Assembly (NCBI GenBank): GCA_027487585.1
Contig: JAIYDH010000232.1
Coordinates: 1-38,241, forward strand
Direction: 5' to 3'
Source of the DNA: Rubrivivax sp.
GTDB taxonomy: Bacteria; Pseudomonadota; Gammaproteobacteria; Burkholderiales; Burkholderiaceae_C
Length of the DNA: 38,241 nt
Part shown: positions 15,723-23,690 of the stretch, piece after piece
How the letters are laid out: each line of letters opens with the position of its first letter
How positions within the stretch are numbered: the stretch's first letter is position 1
The notes under the pieces: generated by a model
The model's database searches: none
Seen by the model: the letters and a program-made list of their open reading frames with translations, nothing else
Told to the model about the DNA's origin: nothing
Translations under genes and position numbers: made by a program

Positions 15723-16907
15723 GTGACCGACCTCGACCCCACCGAGCCCAGCCCGCCGAAGCCGCCTGCAGCCCCCGCCGACGGCGCCTTCGAGCGTGCC
15801 GAGCAGAACACCATGCTGGTGCCGCGCCGCGAGCGCGACTCGAACCTGCCACCGGGCTATCGGCTGCAGGAGTTCATGCTCGAGCGCGTGCTGGGGTTGG
15901 GCGGCTACAGCATCGTCTACCTCGCGCACGACACCAAGCTCGACCGCCGCGTCGCCATCAAGGAATACCTGCCGGCCACGCTGGCCGCGCGCGCGCCCAG
16001 CGGCGAGGTCGTGCCGCGGCTGCCGCGTTTCGAGGAGAGCTTCAGCAAGGGCATGTCCAGCTTCCTCAATGAGGCGCGGCTGCTGGGCGGCTTCGACCAT
16101 CCGTCGCTGGTGAAGGTGTACCGCTTCTGGCAGGCCAACGGCACCGCCTACATGGCGATGCCCTACTACGACGGCATCACGCTGAAGAAGTGGCTCGCCG
16201 ACCTGGGCGCGCCACCGAGCGAACAGTGGCTGCGCGAGCTCGTCGCCCCGGTGATGGAGGCGCTGGAGGTGCTGCACGAACACGCCATCGTGCACCGCGA
16301 CATCGCACCCGACAACATCCTGCTGCTCTACGACCGCGCCGCCGGCAACTACCTCGGGCAGGCGCCGCGCCCGGTGCTGCTGGACTTTGGCGCCGCCCGC
16401 CGCGTGGCCGCCGAGGCCACGCAGCAGCTCACCTCGATCCTGAAGACCGGCTACTCGCCCGTGGAACAGTACGACCACGGCCACGCCATGAAGCCCGGCC
16501 CCTGGAGTGACGTCTACGCGCTGGCGGCGGTGCTGTACACGGCCGCGACGGGCAAGGCACCGATGCCGTCGATTTCGCGCCTGGTGCGCGACGATCTGGT
16601 GCCGGCGCAGGTGGCCGCGCGCGGGCGCTACTCGGCCAGCTTCCTGGCCGCCATCGATGCCGGCCTCGTGGTGCGGCCCGAGCAGCGGCCGCAGACGCTG
16701 CAGGCGTTCCGCAGCGGCTTCAACCGGCCCGAGCCGAACGAGCCCGACATCACGCTGCCCGCCACCGACTTGGCGGCGGTGGACCTGGCGCTGGAGCCAC
16801 CAGCGCCCCCCGCACTGCCCGCGCCGGCCAGCCGCAGGCGCTGGTGGTTCCTGGCCGGCGCCGTGGCCCTGGGGGCGCTGGCCTGGGCGGTGTTCGCACG
16901 GCGCTGA
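15723..16907 (+). CDS. Membrane-anchored serine/threonine protein kinase
   Basis: The 394-residue protein has a Hanks-type kinase domain (about residues 45-330): Gly-rich loop GLGGYSIVYLA, ATP lysine in VAIKEYLP, catalytic loop HRDIAPDNI and the metal motif LLDFGAARR. The activation segment contains TGYSPVEQY, typical of bacterial PknB-like kinases of this subgroup. After a Pro-rich linker one membrane helix lies at the very C-terminus (about residues 372-391), leaving the kinase in the cytoplasm with almost no periplasmic sensor. It starts with GTG at 15723, 29 nt after the M16 gene. Substrates are unknown. Confidence 0.92.
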   Translation: MTDLDPTEPSPPKPPAAPADGAFERAEQNTMLVPRRERDSNLPPGYRLQEFMLERVLGLGGYSIVYLAHDTKLDRRVAIKEYLPATLAARAPSGEVVPRLPRFEESFSKGMSSFLNEARLLGGFDHPSLVKVYRFWQANGTAYMAMPYYDGITLKKWLADLGAPPSEQWLRELVAPVMEALEVLHEHAIVHRDIAPDNILLLYDRAAGNYLGQAPRPVLLDFGAARRVAAEATQQLTSILKTGYSPVEQYDHGHAMKPGPWSDVYALAAVLYTAATGKAPMPSISRLVRDDLVPAQVAARGRYSASFLAAIDAGLVVRPEQRPQTLQAFRSGFNRPEPNEPDITLPATDLAAVDLALEPPAPPALPAPASRRRWWFLAGAVALGALAWAVFARR

Positions 16908-16972
16908 ACAGCGGGCTCGGGCGAGGTCATTTCCGGGCCTCGCGCCGCCGATGCCGCGGGCACCATGCGGCC

Positions 16973-17194
16973 ATGCCCGCCACGCGCCCATCGCCCCGAC
17001 TCGTGCTGCTGCCCGGCCGTCTGCTGGTGCTGCTGCTGATGTGCCTGGATGACGGCACCCGCGTGGCGCTGGCCGAGCGCCCGGCGCGCCTGCTCGATGC
17101 TTTGCGTGCCGCGCGTGCCGTGCTCGGCTTCGGCGGTGTGCACCGCGCCGAGCCGAGCCCGGAGGAACTGCTGCCCTGGGCCGGCAACGTGTGA
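16973..17194 (+). CDS. Small hypothetical protein (73 residues)
   Basis: A short frame from ATG 16973 encodes 73 residues with a hydrophobic N-terminal stretch (RLVLLPGRLLVLLLMCL) and an Ala/Arg/Leu-rich remainder ending EELLPWAGNV. I do not recognise it. It converges with the 5'-nucleotidase gene with no gap between the stop codons, which fits a real gene boundary. The ribosome-binding site is poor and the GC-rich DNA allows chance frames, so it may be spurious. Confidence 0.35.
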   Translation: MPATRPSPRLVLLPGRLLVLLLMCLDDGTRVALAERPARLLDALRAARAVLGFGGVHRAEPSPEELLPWAGNV

Positions 17195-18097
17195 TCAGCC
17201 GCCGTTGCTGACCCCGTGGGCCACGTGCCCCGCCGGCACGTGCGGCGCGGCGTTTTCGACATGGCCGGTCTGGTCGTCGAAGAAGAAGTCGGGTTCGAAC
17301 TCGCGCAGGAAGCTGCCCTTGGCCAGGCCGCCCAGGAACATGGCCTCGTCGACGTCGATCTGCCAGTCCATCAGCGTGCGGATGGCGCGCTCGTGGGCCG
17401 GTGCGCTGCGCGCCGTGACGAGCGCCGTGCGCAGCCGCAGGCCGCCCGGGCCGGGCTCGCGCTGCAGCCGGTGCAGGGCTTCGAGCAACGGCTTGAACGG
17501 GCCTGGCGCCAGCGGCGTGGCGGCCCGCTCGCGTTCGTGGTCCTGAAACGCCGGCAGGCCCTGGCTCTGGTAGACGCGCTCGGCCTCGTCGGAGAACAGC
17601 ACCGCGTCGCCGTCAAAGGCGATGCGCACCTCGTCGGGGTGGTTGGCACCGGCACGCGCGCTGTCGGGGTAGACACGCGCCGCCGGCACGCCGGTGAGCA
17701 GCGCCTCGCGCACGTCGGCCTCGTTGGTGCTGAGGAAGAGGTTTGCCGCCAGCGGCCGCAAGTAGCGCCAGGGCGGCTCGCCGCGCGTGAACACGCCGCG
17801 CTGCACCGGCAGCCCGTAGTGCTGCGCCGAGCGGAACACGCGCAGGCCCGAGACGGGGTCGTTGCGCGACAGGATCACCACCTCGACGCGGGCGCGCTCG
17901 GGGGTGTTGAAGGCCAGCAGCTTGTGCACCAGCGAAAACGCCACGCCCGGCCGCGCGGGCTGGTCGAGCCGGGCCAACTGCAGCTGCATGTAGGCGCGGT
18001 CGTCGGCGGCTTCGAAAAGGCGGTTCTCTTCTTCGAAATCGAACAGGGCGCGCGACGAGATGGCGACGACGAGCTGACCTTCGAGTGTGGCGGGCAT
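17195..18097 (-). CDS. 5'-nucleotidase (cytosolic NT5C1-like family)
   Basis: The 300-residue protein resembles the bacterial relatives of cytosolic 5'-nucleotidase 1, which dephosphorylate nucleoside monophosphates. Visible marks are LVVAISSRALFDFEEENRLF at the start, VEVVILSRNDPVSGLRVF, and the acidic blocks RIAFDGDAVLFSDEAE and FEPDFFFDDQTGHVE, which would hold the catalytic and Mg2+-binding aspartates of the HAD-like fold. ATG 18097 (MPATLEGQ) gives the family start; frames further upstream lack similarity. Its substrate range is unknown. Confidence 0.87.
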   Translation of the reverse strand: MPATLEGQLVVAISSRALFDFEEENRLFEAADDRAYMQLQLARLDQPARPGVAFSLVHKLLAFNTPERARVEVVILSRNDPVSGLRVFRSAQHYGLPVQRGVFTRGEPPWRYLRPLAANLFLSTNEADVREALLTGVPAARVYPDSARAGANHPDEVRIAFDGDAVLFSDEAERVYQSQGLPAFQDHERERAATPLAPGPFKPLLEALHRLQREPGPGGLRLRTALVTARSAPAHERAIRTLMDWQIDVDEAMFLGGLAKGSFLREFEPDFFFDDQTGHVENAAPHVPAGHVAHGVSNGG

Positions 18098-18250
18098 GCA
18101 TCGGATTGTGAACTCGGGCACGCTTGGCAAGAGACTTTGGTGGCCAGGGCCTCCCGAGTTCATCGCGCTGCCACATGGCTGGCGCAACATCACCTCCGTT
18201 TCACCGCACGCCCAGCCGTCAGCAGCGCCGTCAGCACCGCCGGAGTCACC

Positions 18251-18445
18251 ATGACCGCCGACTTGTACACCCTGGCCATCGAGCACCGCCCCGAAAACCG
18301 CAGCCGCCGCGCCGAAGCCCCCCGGCTGCCGGTGTGGGAGCAGCCGCGCAGCGAGGCGTTTTTCGAGGACCTGGATCCCGCGCCCGCGCTGCTGGTGATG
18401 CCGCACCCGGCGGCGGGTCTGCCGGGCTTGCCGCTGGCGGCCTGA
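18251..18445 (+). CDS. Small hypothetical protein upstream of an ABC operon (64 residues)
   Basis: The ATG at 18251 opens a 64-residue frame (MTADLYTLAIEHRPENRSRR) that is acidic in the middle (FFEDLDPAPALL) and ends GLPGLPLAA. I do not recognise it. It precedes the ABC ATPase by 64 nt on the same strand and may be co-transcribed. A 9-bp inverted repeat (GAACTCGGG 18110-18118 and CCCGAGTTC 18153-18161) lies in the gap upstream. Length and composition leave real doubt. Confidence 0.45.
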   Translation: MTADLYTLAIEHRPENRSRRAEAPRLPVWEQPRSEAFFEDLDPAPALLVMPHPAAGLPGLPLAA

Positions 18446-18509
18446 GCGCGCTCGGGGCGATCCCTCCGGCCCGGCTTCGCCAGCCACCCCGGCGGATAGC
18501 ATCCGCCGC

Positions 18510-19193
18510 GTGCTGCAACTCCACGACGTCCACTACGCCTGGCCCGGTGGGGCCGAGTGCCTGGTCATCGAGCACCTGGCCCTGCAGGCCGGCCAGACCC
18601 ACTTCCTGCATGGCCCCAGCGGCTGCGGCAAGAGCACGCTGCTGGGCCTGATGGCCGGCGTGCTGCTGGCGCAGCGGGGCCGCGTCGAACTGCTCGGCCA
18701 GGACTGGGCCGCGCTGCCCGCCGGCCGCCGTGATGCATGCCGGGCCGATCATGTCGGCGTCATCTTCCAGCAGTTCAACCTGCTGCCCTACCTGAGCGTG
18801 CGCGACAACGTGCTGCTGCCCACGCGCTTCTCAGGCCTGCGCGCGCAGCGCTGCGAAGGCGGGCCGCTGGCCGCCGCCACCGCGCTGCTGCAGCGCGTGG
18901 GCCTGGGCGTTGATCTCCATGGCCGCCGCGCCGATGCCTTGAGCGTGGGCCAGCAGCAGCGTGTGGCGGCGGCGCGGGCGCTCATCGGCGGGCCCGAGCT
19001 CGTGATCGCCGACGAGCCCACCTCGGCGCTCGACGCCGCCCGGCGCGACGACTTCATGGCGCTGCTGCTGGACGCCTGCGCCGCTGCCGGCAGCACGCTG
19101 GTGTTCGTGAGCCACGACGAACGCCTGGCGGCGCGCTTTGCGCAGCGGCTGGGCCTGCCGGCGCTGAACCGCGCCGCAGTGGTGGCGGCATGA
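18510..19193 (+). CDS. ABC transporter ATP-binding protein (MacB/LolD type)
   Basis: This 227-residue ATPase carries Walker A in GPSGCGKST (about residues 36-44), the Q-loop IFQQFNLLPYLSVRDNV, the signature LSVGQQQRVAAAR (Val instead of the usual Gly) and Walker B VIADEPTSALD with the H-loop VSHD. The Q-loop wording is typical of the MacB/LolD group that pairs with FtsX-like permeases. It starts with GTG at 18510. The permease follows after 28 nt. Confidence 0.93.
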   Translation: MLQLHDVHYAWPGGAECLVIEHLALQAGQTHFLHGPSGCGKSTLLGLMAGVLLAQRGRVELLGQDWAALPAGRRDACRADHVGVIFQQFNLLPYLSVRDNVLLPTRFSGLRAQRCEGGPLAAATALLQRVGLGVDLHGRRADALSVGQQQRVAAARALIGGPELVIADEPTSALDAARRDDFMALLLDACAAAGSTLVFVSHDERLAARFAQRLGLPALNRAAVVAA

Positions 19194-19221
19194 GGGCGCT
19201 GTTCAGCATCGGGGCACAACG

Positions 19222-20496
19222 ATGAAGGCGCTGCTTCGCATCGCCATGGCCAGCGCCCTCAACCGCCGCGGCACGCTGGCGCTGGTGGTGCTCAGCATCG
19301 CGTTGGCCACCGCGCTGCTGCTGGGCCTGGAACGGCTGCGCACCGACATCCGCGCTGGCTTTGCCCAAAGCGTCAGCGGCACCGACCTCGTGGTCGGCGC
19401 GCGCACGAGCCCGGTGCAGCTGATGCTGTACGCGGTGTTCCGCGTCGGTGGCGCCACCAACAACGTGTCGATGGACAGCATCCGCGCCGTCGAGGCGCAC
19501 CGCGCGGTGGCCTGGGTCGTGCCGCTGTCGCTGGGCGATTCGCACCGCGGCCGGCCGGTGCTGGGCACCACCCCCGCCTATTTCGAGCGCTTCCGCTACG
19601 GTGACCGCCAGGCTCTGGCCTTTGCCGCCGGCCGCCCCTTTGCCGGCACGCTGGACGGGCTGTACGAGGCCGTCGTCGGCGCCGAGATCGCCCAGGCGCT
19701 GGGCTACACGCCCGGCGCCCGCATCACCCTCACGCACGGCGGTGGCGACACGCTCGCGGCCGAGCACGCCGACAAGCCCTTCACGGTGGTGGGCGTGCTG
19801 GCGCGCACCGGCACGCCGGTGGACCGCACCGTGCACGTCAGCCTCGAGGCGCTGGAGGCCATCCACCTGGACTGGGTCGGTGGCGCGCCGATTCCCGGCG
19901 TGCGCATTCCGGCCGATGCGGCGCGCAAGTTCGACCTCGCGCCCAAGCAGGTGACGGCGGCGCTGGTGGGCCTGAAGAACCGGGTCGCGGTCTTCAACGT
20001 GCAGCGTTTCGTCGCCGAGTACGAGGGCGAGGCCCTGCTGGCCGTGCTGCCGGCGGTGGCGCTCGACGAGCTCTGGCAGCTCATCGGCCCGGCCGAGCAG
20101 AGCCTCTTGGCCATCAGCGTGCTGGTGGCGGTGGTCAGCCTGGCCTCGCTGGTGGCGGTGGTGCTGGCGGGCCTGAACGAGCGCCGGCGCGAGCTGGCCG
20201 TGCTGCGCGCCGTGGGCGCCGGGCCGCGCCATGTGCTCTTGCTGCTGGCGGCCGAGGGCGCGCTGGTCACGCTGGCCGGCGCGCTGCTGGGCGCGGCCGT
20301 GGCGGCGGCGCTGGTGCTGGGCGCCGGGCCGCTGCTGCAGCGCGAGTTCGGCATCACGCTCAGTGCCGCGGCGCCCACGGTGGCGCAGTGGGGGCTGTTC
20401 GGCGCCGTCGTGGCCGCGGGTATGCTCGCCAGCCTCGTGCCTGGATGGCGCGCCTACCGCTTGTCGCTGGCCGATGGCCTGAGCCCTCGTACCTGA
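19222..20496 (+). CDS. ABC transporter permease, FtsX/MacB-like
   Basis: The 424-residue permease has one N-terminal membrane segment (about residues 15-35), a large periplasmic domain (about 40-280; SGTDLVVGARTSPVQLMLYAVF, then GVRIPADAARKFDLAP), and three C-terminal segments with the FtsX-domain block LVAVVLAGLNERRRELAVLRAVGAGP. This fits MacB-type permeases, which use mechanotransmission rather than classic import. Its ATPase is just upstream. Its stop overlaps the ATG of the next gene (TGATG at 20494-20498). Confidence 0.92.
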   Translation: MKALLRIAMASALNRRGTLALVVLSIALATALLLGLERLRTDIRAGFAQSVSGTDLVVGARTSPVQLMLYAVFRVGGATNNVSMDSIRAVEAHRAVAWVVPLSLGDSHRGRPVLGTTPAYFERFRYGDRQALAFAAGRPFAGTLDGLYEAVVGAEIAQALGYTPGARITLTHGGGDTLAAEHADKPFTVVGVLARTGTPVDRTVHVSLEALEAIHLDWVGGAPIPGVRIPADAARKFDLAPKQVTAALVGLKNRVAVFNVQRFVAEYEGEALLAVLPAVALDELWQLIGPAEQSLLAISVLVAVVSLASLVAVVLAGLNERRRELAVLRAVGAGPRHVLLLLAAEGALVTLAGALLGAAVAAALVLGAGPLLQREFGITLSAAAPTVAQWGLFGAVVAAGMLASLVPGWRAYRLSLADGLSPRT

Positions 20497-21092
20497 TGCC
20501 CATGATCTCCCGTCGTCTGATGCTGGCTGCCGTGCTGGGCGCGCCGGTGCTGTCGCAGGCCCAGAACTCCGGCGGCGTGCCGGCGATGAAGCCGCCCCTG
20601 CAGGCCCCGGCCGCGGCCCCGGCGCCGGGCGCGCCGCGCACCATCCAGTGGGAAGAGCTCGTGCCCGCCGACTGGGACCCGTTCAAGGACTTCAAGGACC
20701 TGAACTTCCAGCTGCTCGACGACGGCGACCCGCGTGCCGCTGCCATGCTCAAGAGAATGCGCGCGGTGTGGGACGCCGCGCCCACCAACCCCAAGCTGGT
20801 GGGGCAGCTGGTGCGCATCCCCGGCTTCGTGGTGCCGCTGGAAGACACCAACGACGGCCTGAAAGAGTTTCTGCTCGTGCCCTATTTCGGCGCCTGCATC
20901 CACAGCCCGCCGCCGCCGGCCAACCAGATCATCCACGTGCTGCCCAAGGTGCCGGCCAAGGGCTTCAAGTCGATGGACACGGTGTGGATCAGCGGACGGC
21001 TGACGACGCCGCGCACCGACAGCTACATGGGCGTCAGCGGCTACCGCATCGAGGCCGATGCCGTGACGCGCTACGAAGAGAAGCGCCGGTGA
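20496..21092 (+). CDS. DUF3299 domain-containing exported protein
   Basis: The 198-residue protein has a short signal peptide (to about residue 23, ending VLSQAQ), a Pro/Ala-rich linker, and a DUF3299 domain: IQWEELVPADWDP, LVGQLVRIPGFVVPLE, then FLLVPYFGACIHSPPPPANQI and VWISGRL. The Cys-Ile-His-Ser-Pro-Pro-Pro-Pro block is a hallmark of the family and could bind metal. Proteins of this kind sit in MacB-like operons related to the Zrg zinc system described in Vibrio (recalled knowledge). The ATG at 20496 overlaps the permease stop; ATG 20502 is an alternative. Confidence 0.88.
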   Translation: MPMISRRLMLAAVLGAPVLSQAQNSGGVPAMKPPLQAPAAAPAPGAPRTIQWEELVPADWDPFKDFKDLNFQLLDDGDPRAAAMLKRMRAVWDAAPTNPKLVGQLVRIPGFVVPLEDTNDGLKEFLLVPYFGACIHSPPPPANQIIHVLPKVPAKGFKSMDTVWISGRLTTPRTDSYMGVSGYRIEADAVTRYEEKRR

Positions 21093-22189
21093 ACCCGCGC
21101 CCGCCCGGCCGCGACCTGGCGCGCCTGACCTTCGGCGTGCTCTTCATCGGGCTGCTGCTGGGCGTGTCGGTGTGGGTGCTGCGGCCCTTCCTGGGCCCCA
21201 CCATCTGGGCCACGATGGTGGTGGTGGCCACCTGGCCGATGATGCTGCGCGTGCAGGCGCACTGCGGCGGCCGGCGCTGGCTGGCGGTGACGGTGATGAC
21301 GCTGCTGCTGCTGCTGGTGTTCGTGGTGCCGCTGGTGCTGGCCATCGCCACCATCGTGGGCAACGCCGACCGCCTGATCGACTGGGCGCGCATGGCCGCC
21401 GCCTGGAGCCTGCCCGACGTGGCCCCGGCGTGGCTGCGCACGCTGCCGGTGGTGGGCACGCTGGTCGACGGTCTGTGGGCGCAGCTCAACGCACTCGGCC
21501 TGCGCGACCTGGTGCCGCGCCTGAGCCCCTATGCCGGCGACCTGACGCGCTGGTTCGTGGCCGAGGTCGGCAACATCGGCGTGCTGCTGCTGCAGTTTCT
21601 GCTCACGGTGCTGATCGCGGCCGTGATGTACGCGCAGGGTGAAGAGGCGGCAGCGCAGATCCGCCTCTTCGCGCGCCGCCTGGCTGGCGAGCGCGGCGAC
21701 GGCGCCATCACGCTGGCCGGCGGCGCCATCCGCGGCGTCGCGCTCGGCGTGGGCGGCACGGCGCTGGTGCAGGCGCTGCTTGGCGGCCTCGGCCTCGTCA
21801 TCGCCGGCGTGCCGGCAGCAACGCTGCTGACGGCCGTGATGTTCATGCTGTCGATCGCGCAGATCGGGCCCATCCCGGTGCTGCTGGGCGCCGCGGCCTG
21901 GGCCTGGTGGGGCGACGGCAGCCTGGGCTGGGCGATCGCGCTGCTGGTGTGGGCCGGCTTTGTCGGCACCATCGACAACGTCGTGCGGCCGGTGCTCATC
22001 AAGCTCGGTGCCGACCTGCCGCTGATCCTGATCTTCGCCGGCGTCATCGGCGGCCTGTTCGCCTTCGGGCTGGTGGGCATCTTCGTCGGCCCGGTGGTGC
22101 TGGCGGTGGGCTACACGCTGCTGGATGCATGGATGCGCGAGCCGACCGACCCGCCGGCGCAGCCGCAGCCGCCGGAGTACAGGGACTGA
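21089..22189 (+). CDS. AI-2E family transporter (YdiK-like permease)
   Basis: The 366-residue integral membrane protein shows seven to eight hydrophobic segments: two near the N-terminus (residues about 12-45), one at 65-90, a soluble section (about 95-155), then segments from 160 on, including the family-typical IGPIPVLLGAAAWAWW and GTIDNVVRPVLIKLGADLPLILIFAGV. Members export diverse small molecules; AI-2 transport itself is shown for few. The start is GTG at 21089, overlapping the DUF3299 stop by 4 nt. The substrate is unknown. Confidence 0.91.
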   Translation: MNPRPPGRDLARLTFGVLFIGLLLGVSVWVLRPFLGPTIWATMVVVATWPMMLRVQAHCGGRRWLAVTVMTLLLLLVFVVPLVLAIATIVGNADRLIDWARMAAAWSLPDVAPAWLRTLPVVGTLVDGLWAQLNALGLRDLVPRLSPYAGDLTRWFVAEVGNIGVLLLQFLLTVLIAAVMYAQGEEAAAQIRLFARRLAGERGDGAITLAGGAIRGVALGVGGTALVQALLGGLGLVIAGVPAATLLTAVMFMLSIAQIGPIPVLLGAAAWAWWGDGSLGWAIALLVWAGFVGTIDNVVRPVLIKLGADLPLILIFAGVIGGLFAFGLVGIFVGPVVLAVGYTLLDAWMREPTDPPAQPQPPEYRD

Positions 22190-22192
22190 GCC

Positions 22193-22738
22193 TCAGGGCC
22201 GGGATGGCCGCATCAGCGCGGCCAGCTCGGCGGCTGCGTCGGCGCCCGGCAGCCACTCGGGCCGCTTGCCGGCATCGTCCCAGGCGCGCAGGCGCACCGC
22301 ATCGGCACTGAAGGGCTGGCGCAGGAAGGCCGCGCAGGCGGCCTCGTCCATCGGCCCGCCCTGCAAGGCCAGGCTGCGCACCGAGTCGGGTGAGAGCTTG
22401 TCGCGGTAGCCAGGCCGGGTGGCCACGAGGTAGCGCTTGGCCTGCACGTGCAACGCCACCGGCTCGGACACGGCCGGGCCGAACAGCGGTGCCAGGGCGC
22501 GCGCGGCAACGGCTTCGTGGCGGTCGTCGTGGCCGCGCAAGGTGGGCGTGTCGTCCAGGCCCGTCATCAAGTGGCCCAGGTCGTGCAGCCAGGCGGCCAG
22601 TTGCAGCGCGGGCGGGGCGCCGGCCTGCCGCGCCAGCTGGCCGCATTGCCAGGCGTGCTGCCACTGCGTGATGCCTTCGCCGTCGTAGGCCAGATGGCCC
22701 CGGCTGGCGTAGAGCTCGGCGATTCCGGATGCGTCCAT
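22193..22738 (-). CDS. PhnZ-like HD-domain phosphonate-degradation protein
   Basis: The 181-residue HD protein has the metal motif LAAWLHDLGHL (about residues 55-65) and HDDRHEAVAARAL further on. Near the N-terminus AYDGEGITQWQHAWQC gives a Tyr-x-x-Glu pair (Y18, E21) like the substrate-gating Tyr24/Glu27 of the di-iron oxygenase PhnZ, which cleaves 1-hydroxy-2-aminoethylphosphonate to glycine and phosphate. It fits the family of HD proteins tied to phosphonate operons. The 2-AEP hydroxylase PhnY, its usual partner, is absent. It diverges from phnC across two Pho-box-like repeats. I chose ATG 22738; the longer start at 22789 would run through the control region. Confidence 0.85.
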   Translation of the reverse strand: MDASGIAELYASRGHLAYDGEGITQWQHAWQCGQLARQAGAPPALQLAAWLHDLGHLMTGLDDTPTLRGHDDRHEAVAARALAPLFGPAVSEPVALHVQAKRYLVATRPGYRDKLSPDSVRSLALQGGPMDEAACAAFLRQPFSADAVRLRAWDDAGKRPEWLPGADAAAELAALMRPSRP

Positions 22739-22760
22739 GCCCCGATGCTGCCGGCCGGCT

Positions 22761-22777
22761 GTGACGGGCCTCTGACA
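22761..22777 (-). promoter_or_regulatory. Pho-box-like direct repeat for the HD gene
   Basis: Read on the minus strand, TGTCAG-AGGCC-CGTCAC is an 11-bp direct repeat like the PhoB box. Ten bp further lies CAGCAT (22750-22745), a weak -10 box. The predicted start then falls on the ATG at 22738, giving a leaderless message. PhoB boxes replace the -35 element in just this way. Confidence 0.55.
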
Positions 22778-22783
22778 CGGAGA

Positions 22784-22816
22784 CGTCACCGTGCCGTCAC
22801 GGGCGCGGCCTACCGT
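22784..22816 (+). promoter_or_regulatory. Pho-box-like direct repeat and -10 box for phnC
   Basis: CGTCAC at 22784-22789 recurs at 22795-22800, an 11-bp direct repeat as in PhoB boxes. After exactly 10 bp comes TACCGT (22811-22816), a possible -10 box, and the ATG of phnC is at 22825. The predicted transcript begins about 2 nt before the start codon. Phosphate-starvation control of the locus is the natural reading. Confidence 0.6.
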
Positions 22817-22824
22817 CCTCGGTC

Positions 22825-23664
22825 ATGGCCCCTTTGCCCCCACTGGCTGTGCGTGTTGCGCAAGCCGACAAGACCTTCCCCGGCGGCCGGCAGGCCCTGC
22901 GGGGCGTGAGCTTCGAGGTGCGCCCCGGCGAGCGCGTGGCGCTGTTGGGCGCCTCGGGCTCGGGCAAGTCGACGCTGCTGCGCACGCTGTGCGGGCTGGA
23001 GACGCTCGACGCCGCCGAAGGCAGCCGCATCGAGGTGCTCGGCCGCAGCCTGCAGGCCCAGGGCCGGCTGGCCGCCGACATCCGCGCGCAGCGCCGCGCC
23101 ATCGGCATCATCTTCCAGCAGTTCAACCTCGTTGGCCGGCTGCCGGTGCTGACCAACGTGCTCACCGGCCTGGCGCCCGAGTTGCCGCTGTGGCGCGCCG
23201 TGCTGGGCCGCTTCAGCGCCGCCGAGCAGGCGCGTGCGCTCGACGCGCTCGAATCCATGGGCCTGGGCGAGCAGGCCTTCCAGCGCGCCAGCACCTTGTC
23301 GGGCGGCCAGCAGCAGCGTGCCGCCATCGCACGCGCGCTGGTGCAGGGCGCCCGCGTGCTGCTGGCCGACGAGCCCGTGGCCTCGCTCGACCCCGAGTCG
23401 ACACGCCGCGTGATGGAGCTGCTGCTGCAGCTCAACCGCGAGCAGGGCCTGACGCTGCTGGTGAGCCTGCACCACGTGGGCCTGGCGCGCCGCTACTGCG
23501 AGCGCGTGGTCGCGCTGCGCGATGGCGCGCTGGTCTTCGACGGCCCCACCGCGCAGCTCACGCCCGCCTTCCTGCGCGAGCTCTACGGCACCGCCGTCGA
23601 GGAGCTCGAGACCGACGAGCCGCCGTCCGAGCCGATGCCGCTGCCCGTGCTGGCCGCGGCCTGA
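22825..23664 (+). CDS. phnC: Phosphonate ABC transporter ATP-binding protein
   Basis: The 279-residue ATPase has Walker A GASGSGKST (about residues 42-50), the Q-loop IFQQFNLVGRLPVLTNVLTG typical of PhnC, signature LSGGQQQRAAIAR, Walker B VLLADEPVASLD and the H-loop region VSLHHVGLARRYCERVVAL. It powers phosphonate uptake with PhnD and PhnE, which follow in order. A short acidic, Pro-rich tail (ELETDEPPSEPMPLP) extends beyond the usual end. The ATG at 22825 lies almost at the predicted transcription start. Confidence 0.95.
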   Translation: MAPLPPLAVRVAQADKTFPGGRQALRGVSFEVRPGERVALLGASGSGKSTLLRTLCGLETLDAAEGSRIEVLGRSLQAQGRLAADIRAQRRAIGIIFQQFNLVGRLPVLTNVLTGLAPELPLWRAVLGRFSAAEQARALDALESMGLGEQAFQRASTLSGGQQQRAAIARALVQGARVLLADEPVASLDPESTRRVMELLLQLNREQGLTLLVSLHHVGLARRYCERVVALRDGALVFDGPTAQLTPAFLRELYGTAVEELETDEPPSEPMPLPVLAAA

Positions 23665-23690
23665 ATCACAACCAAGAGGAGAGAACCGCC

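Noticed and set aside
18110..18161. 9-bp inverted repeat GAACTCGGG/CCCGAGTTC upstream of the 64-residue frame
   Set aside because: The 34-bp spacing is too long for a typical operator or terminator, and there is no supporting motif.
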